From Pseudonocardia asaccharolytica DSM 44247 = NBRC 16224 (lineage in GTDB: Bacteria > Actinomycetota > Actinomycetes > Mycobacteriales > Pseudonocardiaceae), in contig NZ_AUII01000007.1 in NCBI RefSeq assembly GCF_000423625.1, positions 62,001 to 126,000 on the forward strand: a stretch of DNA of 64,000 bases. The letters are read 5' to 3'. The notes beneath the pieces are model-generated. The model searched no databases. It was given only the letters and a program-made list of their open reading frames with translations, and was not told the DNA's origin. How positions within the stretch are numbered: position 1 is the stretch's first letter; the number at the start of each line of letters is the position of its first letter. Below, one piece after another: positions 48,193 to 58,499 of this stretch. Both the position numbers and the translations under genes were made by a program.

Positions 48193-49566
48193 TTACCGCT
48201 CGCCCGCGATGACCGCGCGGGTCTCGTGCGGGCTCGCGTCCCGCGCGCACCGGAACCCGGCGAAGATCTGCCGGCGGATCGGGTGGTCCCAGTTGCGGAA
48301 CGTGCCGCGGATCGCCGAGGGGTCGGTGCCGAACGACCCGCCGCGCAGAACCTTGTAGTCGCCGCCGAAGAACACCTGCGAGTACTCCCGGTAGGGGAAC
48401 GCCTCGAAGCCGGGGTAGGGACACCAGCCCGAGTCGCACCACTCCCAGACGTCACCGATCAGCTGCTGCACCCCGTAGGGCGAGGCGCCCGCGGGGTAGG
48501 CGCCCACGGGCGCCGGTTGCAGGTGCCGCTGGCCGAGGTTGGCCTGCGCGGATGTCGGGTCCGTATCGCCCCAGGGGTAGCGCCGGGATCGGCCCGTCGC
48601 CGGGTCGTGCCGGGCGGCCTTCTCCCACTCCGGCTCGGTGGGCAGCCGCTTCCCCGCCCACGCCGCATAGGCGGTCGCCTCGTGGAAGCACACATGCACC
48701 ACCGGCTCACCGGACGGGACCGGTTCGAACACCCCGAACCGGCGCCGCCACCACGTGCCATCGACGTCGCGCTCCCAGAACTCCGGCGCGACCAGACCGG
48801 CCTCGGTGCGATGGCGCCATCCGGCCTCGGACCACCAGCGTGGCTCGTCGTAGCCACCGTCGTCGATGAACGCGGCGTATTCGCCGTTCGTGACGGGATA
48901 GGTGTCGATCACGAAGGCCGGCAGGTCGACGGGATGGGCCGGGCGTTCGTTGTCCAGGGCCCATGGCTCCGTCGAGGTGCCCTGCAGGAACCGACCGGCC
49001 GGGATGAGGACCTCACGAGGTCCGCGGACCCGTGCGGCCGCGGGCGGGGGTTCGGCGTGCAGCACCGGGGCGCCGGTCCGCAGCTGGTGGGTGGCGAGCA
49101 TCGTCTCGTCGTGCTGTTGTTCGTGCTGCACGATCATGCCGAACGCGAACCCGTTCTCGACGAGCCTGCGCCCGGTGAGCGGGCTGCGTTCCAACGTGTC
49201 GAGGGCCTTCTCCCGGACCTGTCCGATATAGGCGTGGGTCTCCGCCGGGGTCAGCAGCGGAAGATCGACCCGGCTGGCGCGGGAGTGCTGGAAGGCATCG
49301 TAGAGCCCGTCGATCTCCGGGCGCAGCGGTGTGCGGCCGCCGACGTCGCGGACCAGCCAGAGCTCCTCCTGGCTGCCGACGTGCGCGAGGTCCCAGACCA
49401 ACGGTGACATCAGCGGCGAGTGCTGGGCGACGAGATCGGCCTCGTCGACGGTCTCGGTGAGCGCGATGCTGCGGGCGCGGGAGCGCGCCAGCAGCTCGGC
49501 GACCTGCGTGCGGAGTTCCTCGGCGCTGCGCTCGGGCAGCGGTGCGGGGTGGCTTCCGCTCACCAT
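48193..49566 (-). CDS. egtB: Hercynine oxygenase EgtB
   Basis: A 457-residue non-haem iron sulfoxide synthase joining hercynine with gamma-glutamylcysteine. The N-terminal DinB-like domain supplies the iron ligands in IVQHEQQHDETM (His-x3-His-x-Glu pattern). The C-terminal formylglycine-type domain has GRFLQGT, WGDTDPTSAQANLGQR, DVWEWC and LRGGSFGTDP with GFRCAR near the end. Length is close to the mycobacterial enzyme. The ATG at 49566 has GGAGGGAG upstream and overlaps the end of egtA by seven bases. Confidence 0.95.
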   Translation of the reverse strand: MVSGSHPAPLPERSAEELRTQVAELLARSRARSIALTETVDEADLVAQHSPLMSPLVWDLAHVGSQEELWLVRDVGGRTPLRPEIDGLYDAFQHSRASRVDLPLLTPAETHAYIGQVREKALDTLERSPLTGRRLVENGFAFGMIVQHEQQHDETMLATHQLRTGAPVLHAEPPPAAARVRGPREVLIPAGRFLQGTSTEPWALDNERPAHPVDLPAFVIDTYPVTNGEYAAFIDDGGYDEPRWWSEAGWRHRTEAGLVAPEFWERDVDGTWWRRRFGVFEPVPSGEPVVHVCFHEATAYAAWAGKRLPTEPEWEKAARHDPATGRSRRYPWGDTDPTSAQANLGQRHLQPAPVGAYPAGASPYGVQQLIGDVWEWCDSGWCPYPGFEAFPYREYSQVFFGGDYKVLRGGSFGTDPSAIRGTFRNWDHPIRRQIFAGFRCARDASPHETRAVIAGER

Positions 49567-50990
49567 CGGGCTCCCTCCGGGCTGTCGGGTTCGTCGGGGT
49601 GGTCGGGCAGCCGTTGCGGCCCGGCGGGCCCGTCGCGGAGGGCGAACGGCGGCCCGGCGGGGGCGGGTTCGCGGTCCACGCCGGTCTCTCCCGGCACCGC
49701 CTCGTCGGCTGGACATCGGCCCCGGCGCACCCGGCGCTCGGTGACGTCCTCCAGCTCGGCGAGATACTCGGGTGGCCCGCCCAGCGCCCGCAGCGCGGTG
49801 CACGCGAGCTCGAAGACGCCGACCGCGGCGCCGGCCAGCACCCGGTCGTCCAGACCGTGCCGGGCTGCGGAGGTCCACCGGCCCTGCGCGGGTTCACTCA
49901 GTTCCAGCGCCTTGTCGGTGACGACCGGGTCGGACAGCAGCGCGACGAGCATCGCGATCGGCAGCATCCAGTGCCGGCCCGGCTGCCCGTCCACGTAGCG
50001 CACCTCGAGATGCCCGCGCGGCCGGACCGGCGGAAACAGCGTGGACACGTGATAGTCCAGGTCGGCCGTGGTGGGTCGGGTGGACAGCGCGCCGCCGATC
50101 CAGTCGGCGAAGGTGACCCGGTCCGGCACCTCCCAGGAGCCGGTGGACCGGCGCACGCACAACAGCGGGGTCTGCAGCACGCGCTCGGCCCAGGCGGTGG
50201 CCGGGTCGCCGGTACGCGGTGGCGGCGGAGCGGTGCGGCCCGGGTCGGCCGCAAGCCAGCAGGCCATCCGGGAGGACTTCCAGCCGGTGCGCCTGCCGTG
50301 CAGCAGCGGCGAGTTGGCGAACGCGGCCAGCAGCACCGGACCGAGCGCATGCAGGGTGTCCCAGCGGTGCGCGATCTCGGCGGCCTCACCGGCGTCCAGG
50401 CAGACCTGCACCGCCGCGGTGGAGCACATTCCGCTGCGCCCGTGCGGACCGATGCGGTCGAAGGCCCGCTCCATCGCGCGATAGCGCGGGAGGTCGAGAA
50501 TCCGGGTGGGGGGACGGATCGGGTCCGACGCGCGGGGCTCGATGTGCAGGCCGTGGGCGGCGAGGCGACGATGCAACTCGGCGACGTCGGCCTTGACGGT
50601 GCGGTCGAGGGCACTCAGGCCGGCCAGTGGGGGGCTTGCCAGCTCGACCTGCCCGCCGGGCTCGACCGTGACGACCGAGCCGTTCGGCAACGGGATGGCC
50701 GGGGAGCAGGGGTGGAGGGTGCTCGGGGTGTGCGGACCGAGGGCGGCGGCGAGGGTGGCCGCGTCAGGAGGCTTCCAGGGAGCGGCGGCGGGGTACACCA
50801 GCCACTCCAGCTCGACTCCGGCCAACCGCGGAGGTCCGTGCTTGAAGCACACCGACGCGACGTAGGCCTCCGCCTCGGCACGACTGTGCAGCACGGTGAT
50901 CGTCGGTGGTGCGGCGGGAGGCGGCGCCCATGTCGGCACCACTCCGTTCGCTGCGGTCGGCGGCTGGACGCCCGTCGCCTCCTGCATCAC
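49560..50990 (-). CDS. egtA: Glutamate-cysteine ligase EgtA
   Basis: A 476-residue ATP-dependent ligase of the GCS2-like family making gamma-glutamylcysteine for ergothioneine synthesis. Seen are LAGVELEWLVYP near residue 55, GRSGMCSTAAVQVCLDAG near 190 and TADLDYHVSTLFPPVRPRG, then HLEVRYVDGQPG near 325. It is the first gene of the egtABCD operon, about 356 bases from the divergent TetR gene. The final about 45 residues are Pro-rich and overlap egtB. Two adjacent Met starts are possible (50990 or three bases later). Confidence 0.92.
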   Translation of the reverse strand: MMQEATGVQPPTAANGVVPTWAPPPAAPPTITVLHSRAEAEAYVASVCFKHGPPRLAGVELEWLVYPAAAPWKPPDAATLAAALGPHTPSTLHPCSPAIPLPNGSVVTVEPGGQVELASPPLAGLSALDRTVKADVAELHRRLAAHGLHIEPRASDPIRPPTRILDLPRYRAMERAFDRIGPHGRSGMCSTAAVQVCLDAGEAAEIAHRWDTLHALGPVLLAAFANSPLLHGRRTGWKSSRMACWLAADPGRTAPPPPRTGDPATAWAERVLQTPLLCVRRSTGSWEVPDRVTFADWIGGALSTRPTTADLDYHVSTLFPPVRPRGHLEVRYVDGQPGRHWMLPIAMLVALLSDPVVTDKALELSEPAQGRWTSAARHGLDDRVLAGAAVGVFELACTALRALGGPPEYLAELEDVTERRVRRGRCPADEAVPGETGVDREPAPAGPPFALRDGPAGPQRLPDHPDEPDSPEGARW

Positions 50991-51130
50991 GTACGGGAAC
51001 GCTACTCGTCGAGACCGACAGCCGCAGGCGACCGCGAGCGGGGACAGGACCGCCGATCACCCGATCCGGCTATCTCCCTCTCCCTGATCTTCGCCTGATC
51101 GCCGGAAAACAGCCGATGCCAGAGGAGAGG

Positions 51131-51150
51131 ACTAGGCAATTCAGCCTAGT
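51131..51150. other. Hairpin upstream of egtA
   Basis: ACTAGGC and GCCTAGT arms enclose AATTCA, about 140 bases before the egtA start on the - strand. It lies in the 356-base divergent interval between egtA and the TetR gene, which shows no further gene. A regulator site or transcript hairpin is possible. Confidence 0.35.
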
Positions 51151-51322
51151 GGATCCCGTGTTGTTACCCCGATCGGGTAGCGGCGGGTCGAGCCGACCTT
51201 CCGTGTGTGCCGCGGCGAGGTGGCGTCGGTGCGGTCGAGATCGCCGCGGCCTCCGGGGTGTGGAACACGGGGTGACCACCGGCGCGCGCCGCGCCGGTCG
51301 CAGCGCGGCGCGCCGCAACAAT

Positions 51323-51334
51323 CCGTACGTACGG
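51323..51334. promoter_or_regulatory. Palindrome directly upstream of the TetR gene
   Basis: CCGTACGTACGG is a perfect 12-bp palindrome ending 12 bases before the TetR start. Position and symmetry fit an autoregulatory operator. It shares the GTAC element of the candidate site before acnA. Confidence 0.5.
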
Positions 51335-51346
51335 GATACTGCGGGT

Positions 51347-51940
51347 GTGCCCAGGGTCAGTACCGATCAGCTCGCCGCACGGCGCCAGCAGATTCTCGAC
51401 AGCGCGCGGTCCTGCTTCGCCCGTTACGGATACGAGGGCGCCACGGTCCGCAGGCTCGAGCAGACCACGGGACTGTCCCGCGGGGCGATCTTCCACTACT
51501 TCCGGGACAAGGAGGCGTTGTTCCTGGCGCTGGCCGAGCAGGACGCCCGGCGGATGGCCGAGATCGTCGCCGATCAGGGCCTGGTACAGGTGATGCGCGA
51601 ACTGCTGGCCGGCGAGGACGGCGACGATCGCAGCTGGCTCGGCACCCGGCTCGAGGTCTCCCGGCGGCTGCGCACCGATCCGGAGTTCCGGCAGCGCTGG
51701 CGGGCGCATTCGGCGGCGCTGACCGCGGCCACCCGCGACCGTCTGGAGCGGCAGGCCGCCGCGGGCGCGCTGCGCGACGACGTTCCGGTGCCGGTGCTGG
51801 CCCAGTACCTGGAGCTGGTGCTGGAGGGCCTGGTCTCGCATCTGGCGATGGGCCTGCCCGCCGGCGACCTGGCCGGCGTCCTCGACGTCGTCGAGCAGAC
51901 CGTCCGGCGTTCGGCTCCCCCCCACGTTATGGAGCCATAA
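51347..51940 (+). CDS. acnR: TetR-family regulator, probable aconitase repressor AcnR
   Basis: A 197-residue TetR protein. The HTH is ILDSARSCFARYGYEGATV, then RRLEQTTGLSRGAIFHYF (about residues 17-57), followed by an all-helical ligand domain. Its closest characterised relative appears to be AcnR, which represses acn in Corynebacterium; M. tuberculosis also has a TetR gene next to acn (Rv1474c). An AcnR-like operator lies before acnA here, 11 kb away. GTG start at 51347. The last codons and stop (HVMEP, TAA) are made by a palindromic repeat. Confidence 0.8.
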   Translation: MPRVSTDQLAARRQQILDSARSCFARYGYEGATVRRLEQTTGLSRGAIFHYFRDKEALFLALAEQDARRMAEIVADQGLVQVMRELLAGEDGDDRSWLGTRLEVSRRLRTDPEFRQRWRAHSAALTAATRDRLERQAAAGALRDDVPVPVLAQYLELVLEGLVSHLAMGLPAGDLAGVLDVVEQTVRRSAPPHVMEP

Positions 51941-52036
51941 CTCGCACACCGGTCCGGGCGGGTTCTGGGCGTCCTGCGCGTCATGGCTCCATGACGGTCC
52001 CACCGCCTGGCTTCCCAGTACGTTATGGAGCCAGCC
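51925..52036. repeat. Three palindromes of the CGTTATGG family
   Basis: Copies are at 51925-51941 (GTTATGGAGCCATAAC core, perfect but for the AG centre), 51979-51996 (CGTCATGGCTCCATGACG) and 52021-52036 (CGTTATGGAGCCAGCC, right arm degenerate). Centre distances are about 54 and 42 bp. They fill the gap between the convergent TetR and ABC transporter genes; the first supplies the TetR stop codon. Confidence 0.8.
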
Positions 52037-52052
52037 AGGACGTACTGCGGTC

Positions 52053-53939
52053 TCAGGCCACCCGGTCGGCGTCCGCCTGGTCGGCGAACTGCGTGCGGTA
52101 CAGCAGCGCGTAGCGCCCACCCGCGTCCAGCAGCTCGGCGTGGGTACCGCGCTCGACGATCCGGCCCGCCTCGACGACGGCGATCTCGTCGGCCGCCCGG
52201 ATCGTGGAGAGCCGGTGGGCGATGACGATCGCGGTCCGCCCGTCGAGGGCCTCCGCGAGCGCGGCCTGCACAGCCGCCTCCGACTCGGAGTCCAGGTGCG
52301 CCGTGGCCTCGTCGAGGATCACCACCCGCGGCTTGGCCAGCAGCAGCCGGGCGATGGTCAGCCGCTGGCGCTCCCCGCCGGAGAGCCGGTAGCCGCGCTC
52401 CCCCACCACAGTCTCCAGCCCATCGGGCAGCTCGTCGACCAGGGCCGACAGCCGGGCCCGGGCGATCGCCGCGCGCAGCTCGTCGTCGGTGGCCTCCGGC
52501 GCGGCGTAGCGCAGGTTGGCCGCGATCGTGTCGTGGAACAGGTGCCCGTCCTGGGTGACGACGCCGACCGCGCCGCGCAGCGCGGCGAACGACAGGTCGC
52601 GCACGTCGACGCCGGCGAGCTCGACCGCCCCGGAGTCCACGTCGTAGAGCCGCGGTACGAGCGAGGCGATCGTCGACTTCCCGGCCCCCGACGAGCCGAC
52701 CAGCGCCAGCAGCCTGCCGGGTCCGACGTCGAGGTCGATGCCGTGCAGCACCGCTCCCCCGGGCCTGCTGTCGAGCACGGCCACCTCTTCGAGCGAGGCC
52801 AGTGACACCCGATCGGCACTGGGGTAGCCGAAGTGCACGTCGCGCAGCCGCACGCCGACCGGCCCGTCCGGCAGCTGCCGGGCGTCCGGCTTCTCGGTGA
52901 TCATCGGCTTGAGGTCGAGGACCTCGAAGACCCGCTCGAACGCCACCAGCGCGCTCATGACGTCGACCCGGGCGTTGGCCAGCGCCGTCATCGGCGAGTA
53001 GAGCCGGGTGAGCAGCAGCGCGAGGGTGACGACGGTGCCGGGCGCGATGCGCCCGGTGACGGCCAGCCAGCCCCCGAGCCCGTACACCAGCGCCTGTGCC
53101 AGCGCGGAGACCAGCGACAGCGCGGTGACGAAGATCCGGGAGACCATGGCGGTGCGCACCCCGATATCGCGGACCCGCTGGGCGCGCGCACCGAACTCGC
53201 GCGCCTCCGCGTCGGGGTCGCCGAAGAGCTTCACCAGCGTCGCGCCGGGTGCGGAGAACCGCTCGGTCATCTGGTTGCTCATCGCGGCGTTGAGGTTCGC
53301 CGACTCGCGTCGCAGGTCGGCGATGGTGCGCCCCATCCGTCGCGCCGGCAGCACGAAGATCGGCAGCAGCACCAGTGCGAAGATCGTGACCTGCCAGGCC
53401 AGCCCGATCATGACCGCGAGCGCGAGCGCGAGCTGGATGACGTTGCTGAGCAGACTCGCCAGCGTCGAGGTGATGGCCGACTGGGCGCCGATGACGTCGT
53501 TGTTCAGCCTGCTGACCAGCGCTCCGGTGCGGGTGCGGGTGAAGAACGCGATCGGCATCGTCTGGACATGGGTGAACACGGCCTGGCGGAGATCCACGAT
53601 GAGGTCCTCGCCGATGCGCGCCGAGAACCAGCGTGAGACCAGCCCGATCACGGCGTCCAGCACCGCCAGGCCCGCGATCCCGCCGGCCAGCCCGATGATC
53701 GTCGCGGCCGCGGCGGAGGTCGTCCCCCCGGACACGATGGCGTTGACGACACTTCCGGCGAGGATCGGGGTCAGCACGCCGATGACCGCCGATCCCACGG
53801 TGAACAGCAGGAACGCGAGCAGCCCGCGCCGATGCGGGTAGGCGAACGCCCAGATCCGGCGGAGCGTCCCCTTCGCGATCTTGCGCGGAGCCTCGGCGCC
53901 GCGAGCGACTCCGCGCATCAACTGCCAGCTGTGATCCAT
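52053..53939 (-). CDS. ABC transporter, fused membrane and ATPase domains
   Basis: A 628-residue half-transporter of the multidrug/lipid exporter class. Six membrane helices occupy about residues 40-340. The nucleotide-binding domain (about 370-620) has Walker A VGSSGAGKST, signature LSGGERQRL and Walker B VVILDEATAHLD. It should work as a homodimer because no partner gene is adjacent. The ATG at 53939 has GGAGG 6-10 bases upstream; an extension of 14 residues is rejected. A TTGCAA-type palindrome precedes it, but no regulator gene is next to it. Substrate unknown. Confidence 0.92.
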   Translation of the reverse strand: MDHSWQLMRGVARGAEAPRKIAKGTLRRIWAFAYPHRRGLLAFLLFTVGSAVIGVLTPILAGSVVNAIVSGGTTSAAAATIIGLAGGIAGLAVLDAVIGLVSRWFSARIGEDLIVDLRQAVFTHVQTMPIAFFTRTRTGALVSRLNNDVIGAQSAITSTLASLLSNVIQLALALAVMIGLAWQVTIFALVLLPIFVLPARRMGRTIADLRRESANLNAAMSNQMTERFSAPGATLVKLFGDPDAEAREFGARAQRVRDIGVRTAMVSRIFVTALSLVSALAQALVYGLGGWLAVTGRIAPGTVVTLALLLTRLYSPMTALANARVDVMSALVAFERVFEVLDLKPMITEKPDARQLPDGPVGVRLRDVHFGYPSADRVSLASLEEVAVLDSRPGGAVLHGIDLDVGPGRLLALVGSSGAGKSTIASLVPRLYDVDSGAVELAGVDVRDLSFAALRGAVGVVTQDGHLFHDTIAANLRYAAPEATDDELRAAIARARLSALVDELPDGLETVVGERGYRLSGGERQRLTIARLLLAKPRVVILDEATAHLDSESEAAVQAALAEALDGRTAIVIAHRLSTIRAADEIAVVEAGRIVERGTHAELLDAGGRYALLYRTQFADQADADRVA

Positions 53940-53953
53940 CGGCGCCTCCGGTG

Positions 53954-53982
53954 CAATTACAACGTTGCAAACTGGAGGCAAC
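53954..53982. promoter_or_regulatory. Candidate operator upstream of the ABC transporter
   Basis: TTACAACGTTGCAA (53957-53970) is palindromic except for one pair, and GTTGC/GCAAC arms overlap it to 53982. TTGCAA-N2-TTGCAA sites are typical of MarR-type repressors. It is 15-45 bases before the ABC transporter start. Confidence 0.4.
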
Positions 53983-54181
53983 GCCCGGACGCGGCGCCCT
54001 CTTCCCGCTCGGGCGATCGGACGGGCGTGAGGACGCCAGTGATCATCGGCGCCCGGCCGGAGATTCGGTGGCGCGCATCGCCTCCGACGTTCCCCGACGG
54101 CGATCAGCGCGACGCGGCTGCGGGCACGTGCGGCCCTGAGCCGCCCCGGAGGGACGGCTCAGGGCTCAACCGGTGCGGTTG

Positions 54182-54391
54182 CTACTTCTTCTTGGTGCGG
54201 GTCGCACCGCCACGACCGCGCAGCGTCACCCCGGTCTCGCTCAGAACCCGGTGGACGAACCCGTAGGAACGTCCGGTCTGCTCGGCGAGTGCCCGGATGC
54301 TGGCCCCCTTCTCGTACTTCTTCCTCAGGTCTGTGGCGAGTTTGTCCCGCTGGGCTCCAGTGATCCGGGCGCCCTTCTTCAGGTCGGCCAC
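54182..54391 (-). CDS. Small helix-turn-helix protein (Rv1473A-like)
   Basis: A 69-residue basic protein: VADLKKGARITGAQRDKLAT, then a HTH in SIRALAEQTGRSYGFVHRVL, then a Lys/Arg-rich tail (GRGGATRTKKK). It is similar in kind and position to mycobacterial Rv1473A, a putative regulator next to the ABC-F gene. The GTG at 54391 is preferred because AGGAGG lies 10-15 bases upstream; a longer reading from 54484 has no site. Confidence 0.8.
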   Translation of the reverse strand: MADLKKGARITGAQRDKLATDLRKKYEKGASIRALAEQTGRSYGFVHRVLSETGVTLRGRGGATRTKKK

Positions 54392-54623
54392 GTCGGTTGA
54401 CCTCCTCTGCCCCACCGCGGCAGTTCGTTGACCGGAAGCCGGTTGGCTCGTCGGTGCGGCAATGATCGTCCAACCACGGCTCATGAGCCAGGAGATCCAC
54501 TCGATGATCGGTGAACGGTTCGCCCGAATGGATCACGCGGACGGGTGATCATGGCTGCACTAGGCAACCTCGGTGTCACCGGGACGTCGGAGGCACGGCG
54601 TCCCCCCGAACTCCTCCGCCGAC

Positions 54624-56246
<1,623 letters not shown>

Positions 56247-56369
56247 GAGAGAAGCTCCAGGGGTCCGGATGGAAGACAGAGGGGATACGGGAAGCCGCGT
56301 TACCCGATCCGGATCACCACCCCAGACTACCGACCGGCACGAGCCGATTTCCCGACGTAGGGTCGCGCC

Positions 56370-56873
56370 ATGACCGACATCACCGGCTCCTCCCCGGATC
56401 TGCGTGACCGGGCCGGACTCGTCACCGGCGGCAGCCGGGGCATCGGCTACGCGATCGCCGCCGAGCTCCTCCGCGGCGGCGCCTCGGTGGTGATCACGGC
56501 GCGCAAGCCCGAGGAGCTCGCCGCCGCCGTCGACCGGCTCGTCGGAGAGGCCGCAGGCGGGGAGAAGGAGCGGGTGATCGGCGCGTACGGCGCCTCGAAG
56601 GCGGCGCTGATCCGGCTCACGGCCGAGCTGGCCGCCGAGCTCGGCCCGGGGATCCGGGTCAACGCCGTCGCCCCGGTGGTGGTGAAGACCCGCTTCGCGA
56701 CGGCGCTCTACGAGCACGACGAACCGGGCGTGGCGGCGGCGTATCCGCTGAAGCGTCTCGGGACTCCCGAGGACGTCGCCGCGGTGGTCGGCTTCCTGGT
56801 CTCCCCGGCCGCGAGCTGGGTGACCGGCGAGACCATCGCCGTCGACGGCGGCGCACTGGCCAGCGGCAGGTGA
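56370..56873 (+). pseudogene. Short-chain dehydrogenase with internal deletion
   Basis: The 167-residue frame is open, but SDR proteins of this type have about 250 residues. The start (AGLVTGGSRGIGYAIAAELL) is normal to about residue 65. Then it jumps to IGAYGASKAALIRLTAELAA with the catalytic Tyr and Lys, and the end (GETIAVDGGALASG) is normal. The missing about 80 residues include the NAG motif and the catalytic Ser, so a classical reductase is impossible. The deletion is in frame, so a stable remnant protein may be made. A strong palindrome follows eight bases after the stop. Confidence 0.75.
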
Positions 56874-56880
56874 ACGCCGC

Positions 56881-56922
56881 TGTGAGTGCGTAACAGTGTT
56901 AGAACACTGTTACGCACTCACA
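56881..56922. repeat. Near-perfect 42-bp palindrome
   Basis: The arm TGTGAGTGCGTAACAGTGTT (56881-56900) is repeated exactly in inverse at 56903-56922, with only AG between the arms. It lies between the deleted SDR gene and the lycopene cyclase start (14 bases ahead). No T-run follows. It could be a transcription end, a regulator site or a copy of a dispersed palindromic repeat. Confidence 0.95.
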
Positions 56923-56935
56923 GGGTGGGGTGAGC

Positions 56936-58105
56936 ATGGACGATGTACTGGTGGTCGGCGGCGGTCCGGCCGGCCGGGCCCTCGCAGCGGCATGCGGGGC
57001 GCGCGGGCTGCGCACCGTCCTGCTCGACCCCGCGCCCGACCGGCCATGGCGGGCTACCTACGCCACCTGGTCCGACGAGCTCCCGGCGGGACTTCCCGAC
57101 CGGATCGTCGCGTCCAGGGCCCCCGGCCGGGTCGTCGCGCTCGGTGAGCACCGGCTGGGCTGGGAGTATGCGGTCCTCGACGTCCCCGCCCTGCGCGGAC
57201 ACCTGGACGCCGAGCTGCACCGCCACGGGGTCGGCGTCCGCGCCGGCCGGGCCGTCGGCGTCCCGGTGCCGCACACCGTCACCCTCGCCGACGGACGGCC
57301 CGCCCGGGCCCGGATCATCGTCGACGCCGGTGGGCACCGCCAGCCGCTGCAATCCGGCGCCGGCCGCGACGCGCGCCGAGCGGCCGAACAGACCGCCTAC
57401 GGGCTGGTCGTGCCCGCCGAGCGCGCCGCGCCGCTCGTCGCGTCGGGCACCGCGACGTTCATGGACTGGCGCCGCGACCACGGTGAGCCCGGTTGGCCGA
57501 CCTTCCTCTACGGAGTGCCGCTCGGCGGCGGCGAGGTGCTGCTCGAGGAGACCTCGCTGGCCCGCCGGCCCGGGCTGCCGATCCCGGTGCTGCGCCGCAG
57601 GTTGCTGGCCAGGCTGGCCCGCCACGGCATCGTGGCCGCCGTGCGGGCCAGTGACGAACGGGTGCGCTTCCCCGTCGATCGCCCCCGGCACCGCCACCCC
57701 GGCGTCCTCGCCTTCGGCGCGGCAGCCCCGCTCGTGCACCCCAGCACCGGGTTCAGCGTCGCCGACGCGCTGTGCCTCGCGCCGCGGGTCGCCGACGCGC
57801 TCACCCGCTCGCCGGCCGCGGCCCGCGCCGTCGTGTGGTCGCCCGCCGCGCGGGCCGTGCACATGCTGCGCCGCCGCGGGCTGGAGGCGCTGCTGCGGAT
57901 GCCACCCCACGAGGTGCCCGCCTTCTTCGAGGTGTTCTTCGGGCTCGGCGCTCGGCATCGCTGGGCCTATCTGACCGGCCGGGACGACCTCGCGGGCATG
58001 GTGGCGGCGATGGCCGCGCTGTTCGGGCGGTCCGGGTGGGCGCTGCGCGGGCGGCTGGTCGGGCCCGCGTTCCTGTCCCCGGCTCCCGCGCTGGATCCCG
58101 GATAG
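56936..58105 (+). CDS. Lycopene cyclase family protein
   Basis: A 389-residue FAD/NAD(P)-binding protein. DDVLVVGGGPAGRALAAACG gives the dinucleotide fold, followed by ATYATWSDELP. Later family blocks are FLYGVPLGGGEVLLEETSLA and FGAAAPLVHPSTGFSVADAL. These match CrtL/CrtY-type lycopene beta-cyclases, which turn lycopene ends into beta-ionone rings in carotenoid synthesis. No other carotenoid gene is in the window. The ATG at 56936 is preferred over GTG at 56930 because GGTGGGG is then correctly spaced. Confidence 0.85.
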   Translation: MDDVLVVGGGPAGRALAAACGARGLRTVLLDPAPDRPWRATYATWSDELPAGLPDRIVASRAPGRVVALGEHRLGWEYAVLDVPALRGHLDAELHRHGVGVRAGRAVGVPVPHTVTLADGRPARARIIVDAGGHRQPLQSGAGRDARRAAEQTAYGLVVPAERAAPLVASGTATFMDWRRDHGEPGWPTFLYGVPLGGGEVLLEETSLARRPGLPIPVLRRRLLARLARHGIVAAVRASDERVRFPVDRPRHRHPGVLAFGAAAPLVHPSTGFSVADALCLAPRVADALTRSPAAARAVVWSPAARAVHMLRRRGLEALLRMPPHEVPAFFEVFFGLGARHRWAYLTGRDDLAGMVAAMAALFGRSGWALRGRLVGPAFLSPAPALDPG

Positions 58106-58167
58106 GCGGTCACGTCAATTCGTCGCCGGCGAGCACCGCGCCCGTCGCCCGCTGGCAGTCTGGACGA

Positions 58168-58377
58168 ATGACGCAGCGATTCCAGTACCGGGTGCTCCAG
58201 CTACGGGAGAGCCTGATCGGCGGGAAGCTCTCGGCGGAGCGGCTGGAGAAGCTCCTGAACGACGAGGCCGCCCAAGGATGGCAGCTCAAGGCGATCACCA
58301 GCACCGAGGTGAAGGGCCGGATCGGGCCCGGCGGTGTGGAGGGGCTGCTGGTCACCCTGGAACGACCGGCTAGCTGA
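58168..58377 (+). CDS. DUF4177 family small protein
   Basis: A 69-residue protein: FQYRVLQLRESLIGGKLSAE, then LLNDEAAQGWQLKAITSTEV, the EAAQGWQL block being typical of DUF4177. Cytoplasmic, role unknown. ATG at 58168; the leader is only weakly purine-rich. It is the last + strand gene before the convergent suf operon and is followed by a hairpin. Confidence 0.8.
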   Translation: MTQRFQYRVLQLRESLIGGKLSAERLEKLLNDEAAQGWQLKAITSTEVKGRIGPGGVEGLLVTLERPAS

Positions 58378-58422
58378 CCCGCTACCCCGCGTTCACGCCG
58401 GCAGCCGGTTCGGGCGATCGGT

Positions 58423-58476
58423 GAGTTCGACCTGAGGGCTCGGAGGCCATGATCACCGGACCCTGAGGTCGAACTC
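58423..58476. terminator. Hairpin between convergent DUF4177 and suf operon ends
   Basis: GAGTTCGACCTGAGGG (58423-58438) pairs with CCCTGAGGTCGAACTC (58461-58476) with one mismatched pair and a 22-base loop. It lies between the ends of the DUF4177 gene and the suf operon, so a bidirectional terminator is plausible, though no T-run follows. Confidence 0.55.
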
Positions 58477-58499
58477 GGTGGGATTCACCCCGAGGGCAC

